The notes: generated by a model from the sequence alone, not told the origin. A stretch of DNA of 22,129 bases from Conidiobolus incongruus B7586 (GCA_000697335.1 JNEM01016001.1:1-22129), one strand, 5' to 3'. Shown: positions 9,859 to 20,989, counted from the stretch's first letter. Program-made: numbers and translations.

Positions 9859-10670
9859 TCAATAACTTTTTGATACCTTAGTGTAATGATGATTGATATT
9901 AATTAAAATAAATTTAAAATCAAGTTGAATTAATATCATTTTAATCAAATTGATTTTAGGGGTCAAAAATCAAAGTTTATTTGATGATTTTAAGTACCAT
10001 GAATGGCACATTCTTACTCAGACTAACCGAGTGAATATTGATGAACTTTCAAATTGTGGAATTCACTTCCGTGCACACTTTGTGGGAGTTCAATCCCAAT
10101 TCTATCTGTCTTATTTTCCTTTGAGCTCTTTGATAAAGAATAAAGGTGGGATAGCTACAGTATGAAGCATTTGGAAATACTTGACGAAATTAAAATCATT
10201 ACAAACCCCAGTGGACATCCCAAAAAATGAATATCACATAAACAATAAATCGATGAAAGTAGCAAAGTAAAACACCTATTGAACCAAATCTCTAAAATAC
10301 ATATTGTATCCACTATGATGAAAAGTATAGTATCGAATGATAAAATTGATTGAAATTCTGTTTTGTATATACTATGATTAAACACCTCTCCAAACAAATT
10401 ACAATAATCAATGCGAGTAGAGAGTTAAAGTTATATAACTATTGTGTGTTAACGAATCCATCATAATAAGATCTTGGATACAATTAATCGCTTGCTTAAC
10501 TGAAGCTTCAAAATCTGAAATGATCATTAACAAGGATAATTTATTATGGATATTTATTGCAGAATTATATTGTCCACACATTATTATTATAATTGAAATT
10601 ATTTTATGAGTAGATATCATTAAAATGATAAGGGTATAACAGCAAATTTATTACAAAATTTCGTTTTGAT
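9859..10670 (-). pseudogene. Dead rhodopsin-like seven-helix receptor, paralog of the gene at 17230-18150
   Basis: Most of the receptor can be recognised in order on the minus strand. A helix-2 region at about 10560-10480 reads KLSLLMIISDF (live copy KLSCLMIFSDL). The helix-3 end at 10390-10382 reads CLERCLIIV (live SLERCLLIV). A helix-4 and loop region near 10320-10250 reads ICILEIWFNRCFTLLLSSIYC (21 residues; key W and C kept). An intracellular block just below 10160 begins SYPTFILYQRAQ and ends EVNSTI, matching the live copy at 19 of 35 residues. A helix-7 tail ends at a TGA at 9859-9861 (ILININHHY against ILINMKPELY). These blocks lie in different frames, with at least three frame changes and at least two internal stops. 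The N-terminal 30 or so residues are not readable. It cannot make a receptor. Confidence 0.85.
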
Positions 10671-11258
10671 TAGCCATTATCATAATAAACTTTATTATTT
10701 TTTATCATTTCAATCATATTTAGTCATAATTCATTTAATATTTTAAACGAATATAATATAATGATGAAAAATTTTCTTACAATTTCAAATTCTTTGGATT
10801 TCAATTACCATTTTAATCCTCTCAAAATTTGTGAGCAATAATTTATTGTTTCCTTGTAACAGATATCATTGTATGAATCCTCAAAGTTGAAAAGAAATTC
10901 AAACTTGGATAATCAGTAAATTCAATTTTTATTTAATTTTTATTAAAAAAGATTTATATTGGTAATCTATTATTTAGAAATTTAAATACAAGTCTTTGAA
11001 TAATAGTATAATTAAAAAGTATCACATTTCAATCAAAATTAATCATGATAACATATTATAATGAAAGTCGAGATTAAGCAATAAATGGACTGACTATGAA
11101 TCAACCATTCTATTTTAAAATAACTTTGATCATATTTACCATATTTGAATAAACATTAATATATATATCAAACAACATATTTTCCAAAGATATATCTAAT
11201 TTATAATATTCAAACAAATAAAGAACATATTTAAAATTTATATATTTATTACCATAGA
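10671..11258. other. Intergenic AT-rich DNA
   Basis: This stretch lies upstream of the dead receptor and left of mariner copy 2. No gene, RNA or repeat was recognised. Confidence 0.5.
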
Positions 11259-12545
11259 ATCAAAAAAATGAGAAATTTTTTAATTTCTGATTTTTGAAAC
11301 ATATTATTAGTTTTAAATAAAAAAATATATACAAAACAGATAGGAAAATAAATAGTTTTGAATTATATATATATAATAATTTTTTTGATTAAAAAATTAA
11401 TTTTTTAAAATTAGTTGTTTAATTTAATCATGCCTAAATCAAATAATAACTATCAAAAGTTTTTTATTTTAATATCAGTAAAACTTAACCACAAACCCTC
11501 TAAAATCATTTAAAATTTACAAGTAGCTTTTAGTAATAAAGTATTATCTAAATCAACAATTTATCACTAGGTAATTTAATTTCAAGCTAAGAGAGAAATT
11601 ATTTAAAACATGTTAAAATTTAAAAAACTAATTTTAATTTCTACTCTTATAATTGTTAATAAAATAAAAAACATATTGAAATATATTGTTTTATTTTAAT
11701 TAAACAATTATTAAGATACTTTAATATTAGTTACATAAGTATTTTATATATATTAAAGTTTAAATTAAAATTAATTAATAAAAATATAAAATAGGTACTT
11801 TATAATTTAATTAAAGCTTAAAAAAAAGTTAGGGTAGCTATTGCTAAATAAAACTTATTAAGGTATAACTAGAAACAAAGGCTTTTATAGCAAATTATTA
11901 TAATTGATGAATCCTGGGTTTTTCTGTATACTTTTTTATTAAAAAAGAATCAAAGTGTTAGATTAAATTAAATCAACTATTTTTATAAATTCCTTTAAAT
12001 AAGCATTTTGTTGATAAGTGAATATTAATAATTATAATAAATTATAATAATATATTCTATTTTTATTTAATTTTTAAAGGAAAATTAGTTAGTAATAAAC
12101 TTTATATTCCTTTTTTAAAATAAAATTATTTTTAATAAGAATTTTCAATATAATATAAAAAACCAATTAATTTATATAATAATTATAAAATATATAAATT
12201 TAAAATTATAAAAAAATTTCTATTCAAAAATAACTAGAAAGAACTATTATATCTAGCATATTCTTTAAATTTTAACTAATATCATTATAATTGTTTTAGG
12301 TAATTAAAAAACAAGCTTACAAAAAAGAAAATTTTTACAAGAAAATTTAATTAATATGTGAAACATTAATTCTCAGTTTTTAATAAAAAGAACTATTTTT
12401 AAGGGTTAGATCTTTTTTAAAAATATTGCAAAAAGTTATTAGAAATAAAAAAAATTATTAATTTTATATTATATATTTATTTTTACTTTTTATATATTAA
12501 AATGTTTATTTTTTTCAATTTCAAATAAAATTCCCATAATTTAAA
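11259..12545 (+). mobile_element. Mariner-type DNA transposon, decayed copy 2
   Basis: It is colinear with copy 1 over its whole length, with the same left end (TGAGAAATTTTTTAATTTCTG) and right end (AATTCCCATAATT). Boundaries are uncertain by about 15 bases. This copy keeps the cleanest first catalytic block, I-I-I-D-E-S-W-V-F at 11897-11923, with Asp at 11906-11908. The LHD block has decayed (L-Y-N) and the third catalytic position reads His. There are many stops and indels, so it is inactive. Differences from copy 1 are mostly C/T or G/A. Copy 3 lies 300 bases away in the opposite orientation. Confidence 0.87.
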
Positions 12546-12846
12546 TTACTAAGTAATACCTATATTCCTTGTTTGATAATTTAACTTTTTGATTGTTTTA
12601 GTCATTAAATTAAGTTTCTGATTTAAATAATTTAATAAATAAATATATTTGGTTAATGAAAATTATTATATTAATATTATTGATATCTAACAAAATATTT
12701 TTATTTATCTTTTTAATAAATAAATTGATAATTTTTTATTGTTTTGATTAATTTAGATATTTCATTTTTATATTTAGAATATTTAATTTTTTTGTTAACT
12801 GTAATAGCTTATAAATTTCACTTAAATTTTATAATATTATTTTATA
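12546..12846. other. Spacer between inverted mariner copies 2 and 3
   Basis: About 300 bases of very AT-rich DNA with no recognised content. It would form the loop if the two inverted transposon copies paired. Confidence 0.5.
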
Positions 12847-14096
12847 TTTAAAATAATGGCAATTTTTTGAAATTAAAAATATATAAACATTTTAATATAT
12901 AATATAAATTTCATAGTTTTTTTGATTATTAATAACTTTTTGCTATTTTTTTAATACTTAAAATATTATTCTTTTATTAAAAAATAAATTTTAATAATTT
13001 ATAAACTAATTAAATTCTTCTTTAGAAATTTTCTTTCTTTTAACTTAGTTTGTTAATAACTTAAAATAATTATAATTATATAAGTTATAATCTAAAAAAT
13101 ATGCTAAATGTGGTAATTTTTCCTAGTTATCTTTAATTAGAAATTTTTTTAAAGTTTTAAATTTATAATTTTGTAATTATTAAGTAAAAAGATAGGTTTT
13201 GTTTAATTATATCAAAAACAATAATTAAAAATAGTTTTATTTAAAAAAATAATACAAAGCTAGTTATTAATTAATTTTCCTTTAAGAATTAAATAAAGGT
13301 TATATATATTATTATAATTAATTATCATAATTGATATTTTTTTATTAATAAAATATCTATTTATAACTTTAAAAAAATAAATTTAATTTAATCTAATATT
13401 TTAATTATTATCTTAGTTAAGAATAATAAATCAAGATTTAAGACTAATTAATTATAGTTATTTGCTATAAAAGCTTAAGTTTTTAATAATTCTTTATTAA
13501 GTTTTGCTTAATAATAATTTTATTTTTTTTAAATATTAATAAAATTATAAGGTATTTATTTTATATTTTTATTTATTTATTTAAGTTTAAAATTTAATAT
13601 ATTTAAAATATTTATAAGACTAATATTAAAAAGTTTAGATAATTTTTAAATTAAAATAAAAAGGTCTTTTTAAATATATTTTCTTATTTATTAATAATTA
13701 AAAAAATAATAATTAAAATTAGTTTTTAAAATTTTAACAAGTTTTGAATAGTTTTTTCTTGACTTTAAAATAATTTACCTAAAAATAAATAGTTAATTTA
13801 AATAATTTTTAATTATTAAAAGTTACTTGTAAATTTTAAATAGTTTTAGAGGATTTATAGTTAAGTTTTATTAATATTAAAATAAAAATCTTTGATAATT
13901 ATTATTTGTTTTCAAAATGATTAAACTAAACAAATAATTTAAAAAGTTAATTTTTTAATCAAAATATTTATAATAAATATATATATATATATAATTTATA
14001 AAATATATCATCTTTTATATATTTTATAATTATCAGTTTATTTAAAACTAATAATATATTTGAAAAATTAAAATTTAAAAAATTTCCAATTATTTT
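12847..14096 (-). mobile_element. Mariner-type DNA transposon, decayed copy 3, inverted
   Basis: Read on the minus strand, this aligns with copies 1 and 2 throughout, including the left end (TTGGAAATTTTTTAAATTTT), the AT run, the HLAYFLDYNLYNYN-like block and QKVINNQKNYEIY near the C-terminus. The first catalytic block reads I-I-N-stop-S, and the LHD block reads L-L-N, so at least two catalytic Asp are lost. Both ends share AAAATAAT next to the GG, which suggests that the inverted ends extend a few bases further out than the TGGGAAATT core. It is one of the more heavily decayed copies and is inactive. Confidence 0.85.
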
Positions 14097-14218
14097 AGAT
14101 TTAATATAATATTTTGATATTTTTTTATAATATATTAATATATTACTAAATTATTAATATTTATTTAGAAATATATTTCAGTAATTTTCACTCTTTTACT
14201 ATTGATATATAAATTGTC

Positions 14219-14528
14219 GTAAGCCAGGTGACTCCCTCTTATCCAAGTACTCTTATATCAACCCAATGTTAAGGTTATTTTCTATCATATATCATCTCTT
14301 TTTATTCTATCTTTTAATTGGCTAATGATACAAGTTACCAAAGAATCTAATGAATCAATTTACCTAACTCACTTTATTTAAAACCTAGAATTAGAACTAT
14401 CCTCAACCAAAAGAGTTCAATCTGAGTTCTCTCAGTTATTTGGCTTAACCAATAAACTCCTATTTTTTTAACATTTATGTGGAATTTCTTAGATCTTTTT
14501 TTTCTAAATTACTCTGCACTTGGCTTAC
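14219..14528. mobile_element. Possible MITE or remnant of another DNA transposon
   Basis: This block of about 310 bases is noticeably richer in G and C than its flanks. Its ends are imperfect inverted repeats: GTAAGCCAGGTGACTC at 14219-14234 and, on the other strand, GTAAGCCAAGTGCAGAG from 14528 to 14512, with 11 of the first 12 bases alike. A third copy of the core (GGTTAAGCCAAA on the minus strand) lies inside near 14435-14446. No open frame and no clear target duplication were seen. It could also be a fragment of something else, for example an LTR or a dead gene. Confidence 0.3.
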
Positions 14529-17083
14529 CCAAGGTATCTTAAAATATTATTATTAAATATCTATATCTATTGATCTACTTTCAAATTATTAAAATATATA
14601 AAGTTATATATTATAATATGAATTAATTAGCAATCTTTTAAAACACAATAATTTTTGTTTAATATATATTTTATATTATTATTTTTTTAATTTTTTTTAT
14701 CAATGATTGAATTTATTCTTTAGTATAATTTTCAAAATTAGAAATCATGATTATAATTTCATAAATTGACTGAAATTCAATAAATTCTTATAATATTTAA
14801 TTCAAATTTTCAATGAAAATTGATACCAAAAATTAGATTATTATGACTGCTTAAAATTATTGCTAAATAATATCATATACCTTACTTCCAATGTTTGCTA
14901 GTTTATATTTTAATATATAACATCTTAATAAAATATTATATTTTTCAAGCACCAAAAATTTATAAAATTTTTTTTATAAATATTAGGAACTTGATATTAT
15001 AAATATATAAACTTAGGTTATAGTATTAAATATATCTAAATTACAATATATAAATAAGTATTAAATATTTAATATCTATTTTATTACATAATTATTTAAA
15101 AATTAGTATTAAAAACTGAATGTATCAAATGTATTATTTATTTGATGATAAAATTTTCTCAATAATATTTACAATCAAATTTTTTTCAAGCTCACTAGAT
15201 CTTTATAAAAGTTATCCTACAATATAAGTTCAAAATGCAGAAGAAATTGGAATTATAATATATATATTTGATATTAAAAATCAAATTCAATCTATTCAAT
15301 TATTATTATATCATTCAATTAGCGATTTATAAATAAATATATTCTTTCACATTTCAGTTTAATTTTATCTAAAAGTATATTATAATGAAAATTATTAGAT
15401 AATATATTAATTACTATAATATATGTTTCCGGTGGTTTTTTGATTAATTTCAAGAAGGATCATTACTTATATTGTAATATCACTCAATTTTTCTAATTCA
15501 GAATTTTAGTAACCAAATTATAATATAATATTTAAAAATAATTGCAAAATTATATTGCAATAGATATTATCATTAATTTATTTGATCTTTTATATCGATA
15601 ATAATTATTCTAATAGAATGGTTAAAATTCTATTGAATAATTAACTTTTTAATACAAGAATAAAACTTCAAATTTTTAAACTAATATATTTGTAAAGAAT
15701 TTATTAATAAAAATATATTACCATATTTGACATCAGATTTAAACATAAAACACAATATATATATATGTATTTATTTACTATTTAAAAAATATATAATAGA
15801 ATGTTGTTAAGCTAATTTGAGGATATTTGAAACTTATATATAATCTTGAAAAGAGTTGAATTATCAATTTAATTTGTAAATTAATTTTTGTTTAATATTT
15901 CAATAAATATCAATTAAATAAGATTTATTAGCTTAGTTGATTTTAAATTTAAGTAATTATAATATTGGATATTGGAGAATATGTGACATAAAATAATATA
16001 GAGTATTTACCCCTTTTTGTAGCTTAATCTTTGGTCAAAATTATATATCAATTGGGTAAATTTGTTGCACTTCTAATGCGAAATTTTATTATATTTTATA
16101 TTATATATTATAGTATAAATAAGATAGAGTTATTATAGTATCCCAATTTTGGTTATGATAGAAAAAATACTCAAAATATTATTTAATTCATTTTATTTTA
16201 CAATGAAAGCGTCTAAATCATCTATTAAAGGTTATAAAATAGAAAGAGTTATATTTTAGTTCAGCTGGCATTCAAATTAATTTATAAATAGGAGTGATAT
16301 TTAGTAATTTTACTAAAAAATAGGTAATAATTTTTGGTTTGGACACCTTTATAAAATTAAAAAAATTCAATGAGTTAATCAAGTAAAAACTATTTTTTAG
16401 AATTTATCAAATTTCTTTTCAAATTCTTTTATATATTTATTAATAATTATGAATTAATAATAATAATCTTCAATTTTTAAAATTATAGATATTTAGATTA
16501 GTATAAATTATAAGTTTATTAGACAAATAACTTGTTTTATATTATTTGGTTTATTTATAAATGAATGTGTGTCTGAAGCTAATTTACCATGAAGAGTGGA
16601 AAAATTAGCAAGGGAGATATTATTTTATATTGACGTCGATAGATTTGATATTATTAAAAATTAAGGAAAATAATTTAACGCCTATTTTACCAGATATAGT
16701 TCTACAGTACTTTTAATTTATTGATTATTGATATGACTAAATATTTGGTATTTACCATATATACAATTTGAATAAATATCAAGTTATATTCTTAAACATT
16801 TCACTAAGCAGTCATATTATAAGTTTAGACCCTGAAATTTTTTGCATTATTAGTATGAAACCATACAAGTCAAAGATTTACTGTCGAGTATACTTCAATT
16901 AATAATACTACAATCAAATAGTTAACTTTGATTTCGATTTATATACCTGAAATTGACGAATTTGTAAAAACATAAAGTTTTAAGTAAATATGTAATTGAT
17001 TATTAACATCATTAATATTCGAAAAATCGAAATGAATTGAAGGATATTTTTATACAAATATAGTCTGTGATATTGTAAATGCA
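14529..17083. other. Long gene-free AT-rich stretch
   Basis: No gene, RNA or transposon was recognised in about 2.5 kb on either strand. Small features only: a 7-base inverted repeat (TTTACCC/GGGTAAA) at about 16007-16060, and a slightly less AT-rich patch at about 16560-16660 with no readable frame. Confidence 0.55.
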
Positions 17084-17121
17084 TGGTAAATAATTTATTA
17101 TTTATTGAATATTATTTACCA
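17084..17121 (-). terminator. Perfect hairpin with a polyadenylation hexamer in its loop, 3' of the receptor gene
   Basis: TGGTAAATAAT (17084-17094) and ATTATTTACCA (17111-17121) form a perfect 11-base stem with a 16-base loop. On the minus strand the loop contains AATAAA (plus-strand 17101-17106). It lies 109-146 bases past the stop of the receptor gene, where a 3' end signal is expected. A role in 3' end formation is inferred from position. Confidence 0.4.
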
Positions 17122-17229
17122 ACATAATAATTAGTGTTACATAATGAAATTTATATATGAATTAAGTGAATATATTGGAAAGGCTTGGGAATTTAGATGG
17201 TTTACATGTCAGAAAAAAGGAATTGAATC

Positions 17230-18150
17230 CTAGTTGGATTTGTATCCAAATAATTCTTTAATCCCTTCGTATAATTCGGGCTTCATATTTATCAAAATCA
17301 ACGAATTCAGAATTAAATTAGGTTGAATTATCAAAGATTGAACAGTATCAAACAAAGGTGTAACAAATGAAGGATGAAATAAAGCGACAAACAGTAATAC
17401 TGTATAAGGTAAATTAGCAATTAAGCTCACGAACAGAATTGATAAGGATTTTATAATAGTGGAATTGACTTCTTTGCGCACTACCTTTGGATCCAATCCC
17501 AAATCTAATTGTGCTTGTTGACTTTGAGCTCGTCGATACATACATATAGTTGGATAACTAAAATATATAAACCCTTGAGCTAATCCTATTGATATTAGAC
17601 CGAATATGGATCCAATTTTCCCTCCAACAGTATACAAGTCGAATAAGCAATAAAGGGATGATGGTAATAGTGTAAATCCATGATTAAACCAACTTTCCAA
17701 GATGCATACTACATTCACCATAAAAAATACCAAAATTAATCTGTACCAAAATTTGCCGGGATATTTTCTTTTAAATACAATTAACAAACATCTTTCCAAG
17801 CTAATTATACCAACTATATTGATAGATATAGCATAAAACAGGACAAACATTGTTGCATTCAAATTACATAACCATTGAGTTTTAAAGAATCCATCATAAT
17901 GAAAAAGATTAAAAGTACTGCCAACACATATGAGTATCGCAGCACACAAATCTGAGAATATCATCAAACATGATAATTTTGTATCTACTTTAATATCCGA
18001 CATATTCTTTCTGCTAATAACAATCAATATAGGTATAATTATTAAGATAGAAATTATTCCAACACTTAAACAATAATAAGCAGATATATAATTATAAGGG
18101 AAGGCATTTTTGTAAATGGTATCATAATCAAAAGAGCTATTCTCAGTCAT
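17230..18150 (-). CDS. Rhodopsin-like (class A type) seven-helix G-protein-coupled receptor
   Basis: This 306-residue protein has seven hydrophobic helices, at about residues 24-46, 58-80, 95-117, 138-156, 180-205, 232-255 and 266-288. Class A landmarks fall where expected: Asp67 in helix 2, Cys95 at the start of helix 3, Glu119-Arg120-Cys121 ending helix 3 (the D/E-R-Y position, exactly 25 residues from Cys95 to Arg120), Trp154 in helix 4, Cys168 in the second outer loop able to pair with Cys95, Pro200 in helix 5 and Pro248 in helix 6. Residues 290-301 suggest a short helix 8. The NPxxY of helix 7 is not present as such (NSLILIN instead), and the helix-6 Trp is missing (ANLP). Asn4 may be glycosylated. 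It probably couples to heterotrimeric G proteins at the plasma membrane; the ligand is unknown. A dead paralog lies at 9859-10670. Confidence 0.87.
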   Translation of the reverse strand: MTENSSFDYDTIYKNAFPYNYISAYYCLSVGIISILIIIPILIVISRKNMSDIKVDTKLSCLMIFSDLCAAILICVGSTFNLFHYDGFFKTQWLCNLNATMFVLFYAISINIVGIISLERCLLIVFKRKYPGKFWYRLILVFFMVNVVCILESWFNHGFTLLPSSLYCLFDLYTVGGKIGSIFGLISIGLAQGFIYFSYPTICMYRRAQSQQAQLDLGLDPKVVRKEVNSTIIKSLSILFVSLIANLPYTVLLFVALFHPSFVTPLFDTVQSLIIQPNLILNSLILINMKPELYEGIKELFGYKSN

Positions 18151-18204
18151 TTCAACTTTGTTATATTATCATTTTTATTCTCTTTTTTCTAATACCAATG
18201 AGGA

Positions 18205-18212
18205 TATTTATA
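18205..18212 (-). promoter_or_regulatory. TATA-like box upstream of the receptor gene
   Basis: On the minus strand this reads TATAAATA, about 55 bases before the receptor ATG at 18150. It matches the boxes upstream of the surface-protein genes. Confidence 0.35.
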
Positions 18213-18860
18213 AGAGAAATTGATTGTTTTAATTAATTTAATATAATTTAAAATAATTTAATTTAATGAATATTATACTTTTTTTAGACTTATTTTTTTA
18301 ACCCTTAGATTATCAAATATTAAATGTTTGATTCAATGCATTATAGAATTTAATTTGTAAATTTATATTATCAAGTAAGTCCAAATATCTTATACATACA
18401 AGCAGAAATATTCATATTTATGTATATAATTAAAATAGAATGTTGAACAGCAGAATATCTATATATTATATCATATAAATTATGATATTATATTCATCCG
18501 TTTCTTTTTAATTTAGAGATCATAATTTAATTATTCTAAAAAAGAAAAGACATATAATCAAATTATAATATATAACTAACTTGGAAAGATAATACTTATT
18601 TAAGGATCAATTATGATTAATTTGGTTTAATCAAATTCAGTTTCTAATTACTTCATTCAATATTGCTTAGTTTAATGATTTTAATATTCTTGACTAAAAT
18701 TAATAAAATGATTTCTAGTAAGTTTCCTGATTTATAGTATTACTTTGCATATTCTAATAAAATAATTATGCAATTTAATAAGGATGCAAAATATAGTTGA
18801 TCAGTTATCGAATATCAAGTCCTGTATATATTATTATCATTTAATCTGTTTATATATTTT
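18213..18860. other. Intergenic AT-rich DNA upstream of the receptor gene
   Basis: No gene or repeat was recognised. Control sequences for the receptor gene may lie here. Confidence 0.5.
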
Positions 18861-18882
18861 CTTGGTTGGGTGCCAAACCAGG
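18861..18882. repeat. GC-richer hairpin
   Basis: CTTGGTT and AACCAGG pair over 7 bases with one G-T wobble around an 8-base loop (GGGTGCCA). It stands out in DNA this AT-rich and sits just left of the larger inverted repeat at 18886-19047. Confidence 0.45.
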
Positions 18883-18885
18883 TAA

Positions 18886-19047
18886 AAATGATTTGTTGAG
18901 TCAGGGATATGAAGATTTGATTAACTAACTTATATGTATTTGAAAAAGGGTTTATTGATATAAATATATCCAATATGTGAATTACTTTATTATCATTTGT
19001 CAATTTAATAAATCAAATTTTACTGTCCCTGACTCAATGGATCATAT
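18886..19047. repeat. Inverted repeat with a perfect 12-base core
   Basis: TTGAGTCAGGGA at 18896-18907 and its exact complement TCCCTGACTCAA at 19026-19037 are about 120 bases apart. Similarity continues for some distance on either side of the core (GAT just outside; GATTTGATT and AATTTGATT inside). It may be a very short MITE-like element or an old hairpin. A 62-codon open frame across it starts from TTG-type or AT-rich sequence and has no support. Confidence 0.45.
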
Positions 19048-20989
19048 TTATTGAAATTGATTAAAGAAAAATTGTTTCCACAATCTATTTATTGAAACAT
19101 TAATATAAATTATTAGTAATATAATAAAAAATATGGTCTATACCTGTTTATTATGTTCCTTAAAAAATATTGTAGTATTACTTTAGAGACTTGAATTGAA
19201 AAAATTTGATACTAGTGTTAAGAATGTGTTCAAATTTTCTTAATATTTATTTTATCGCTGATTTTGTTTAATTATATATTACTTATACCTACTCAAGCAT
19301 TTTGTATCAAAAGACCAAGTTCCATCCAATATTAGCATGCGTATTGTCACAATAACTAGCGAATAATAAATTAATATTATCTGTGAATCTCTGATCTTTT
19401 TTAAATATTATAACAAACTAGAATTTTAAATCATTATTAATATGAATTTGGTTTAAGTTATTGGATAATTTTAAGACATAATCGTGGTTGGTTGTCTATC
19501 TGGTTCTGTCAATTTTCAGTACACTATAAAAAAATGATTTGACCTTGTTTGATTAAACAAAATACTATTTAAATTTATACAAAAAAGTTATATGATAGTT
19601 TATTTAAATAATATATTTCGAAATTTGGTAATAATTTTTTATGGAATAAATTGTTTATGTATCAATGAAATATAGATCCTTCATATTATCCGAACTTAAA
19701 TCAATTAGGTTGGGCTATACCAAATCTAATTTAGTCCAATTAAATTAATATACCGAATTTTGTTTTTAGTTAAATACAAATTTCAAGGATCGAATCAAAC
19801 AAGAGGATTAACTTATAATTAATTTGAATTAAATTAAATATTTTTCAAAATCGAAATATATTGTTTTCACATTTTGTTTTATCTATTAACTATATAAGTA
19901 TTGGTCATTTTTCAATTACAGTTGTCAATACCATTAATTCAAATAGAATTATTATTAATGCTAATATTATCATATAGTATGTAAATTATTAAAATCATTA
20001 TCTATTATCCTGTTTAATCACACTTACTCACTCAAAAGCATAAAAAATCACTATTAAAATGTAAATCTAATCTTTCATTAAAGTGTATCTAATAATCAAT
20101 CAACTAAAATTACATTATTTGATTCAAAAACTTTCAAATTGAGTTGGAATATGTCATTGTTAAGTTAAACTATAAACTTTAATAATTTAGTTTTTCATTA
20201 TTATTAATATTTTATAATTCATGAAAGCTATAAGATTATATAAGATTTGAAATTAAAGGTACAATCAATTGAAAATTGAATTTTTGTCATTATCATAATA
20301 TACTTGAATTTAATCATTACTCATTAGATTCCAAATGATTCTTATTTTCCTACATGATGAATAATATCGATTATTCATAATCACTTTCAGTTAGAGCTAT
20401 TGTAATTATGAATCTATTTTTGATAATATTAATCTGTATTAATTCTATAATATATTCTCTTTTTTTTATAAAAAATATTATAATATTATCCAAAATTAAT
20501 ATTTGAAATTTATTTTACAATATTTCAAAAAGCTAATTATTTAAAATTATTTAATATAAACTCTAAATATTCCAATTAAAAATATCAGATAAAACTAAAC
20601 TTTAACTAATAGTACTTATTTCTCAAATATATATTCTGGATTGAAAAACATTCTTAATAAAATTAAATAAAAATATTTTACAACTGAACAAAGTCATTTC
20701 AATTATATATTGATATAATTATCTCTATAGAACTCTTTAATTTTAATAATTATTAACTTATAATTACTAATTTATAATAAATAAAATAATTAGATCATAG
20801 TTTATTTTCATTTTCATCTGATTAGATGATATATATTTATATAATAATAAATATGGATTTTATATAATAAAACTATTTAAAATATTTGTTTTTTATAATT
20901 TATATTGCATAAATTATATAAAAGGTTTATTTTATTAATATTATTACAGAGTTTACTTTTTTTAATAATATTATATTATTATTTCAAGT
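19048..20989. other. Long gene-free AT-rich stretch
   Basis: No gene, RNA or transposon was recognised on either strand. A slightly less AT-rich patch at about 19300-19400 has no readable frame. A small hairpin lies at 19703-19731 (AATTAGGTTGG, loop GCTATA, CCAAATCTAATT). Confidence 0.5.

Noticed and set aside
9950-10165. 71-codon plus-strand open frame
   Set aside because: It starts at TTG and is antisense to a well-matched block of the dead receptor.
18815-19003. 62-codon minus-strand open frame
   Set aside because: It spans a hairpin and one arm of an inverted repeat, with no recognisable protein feature.
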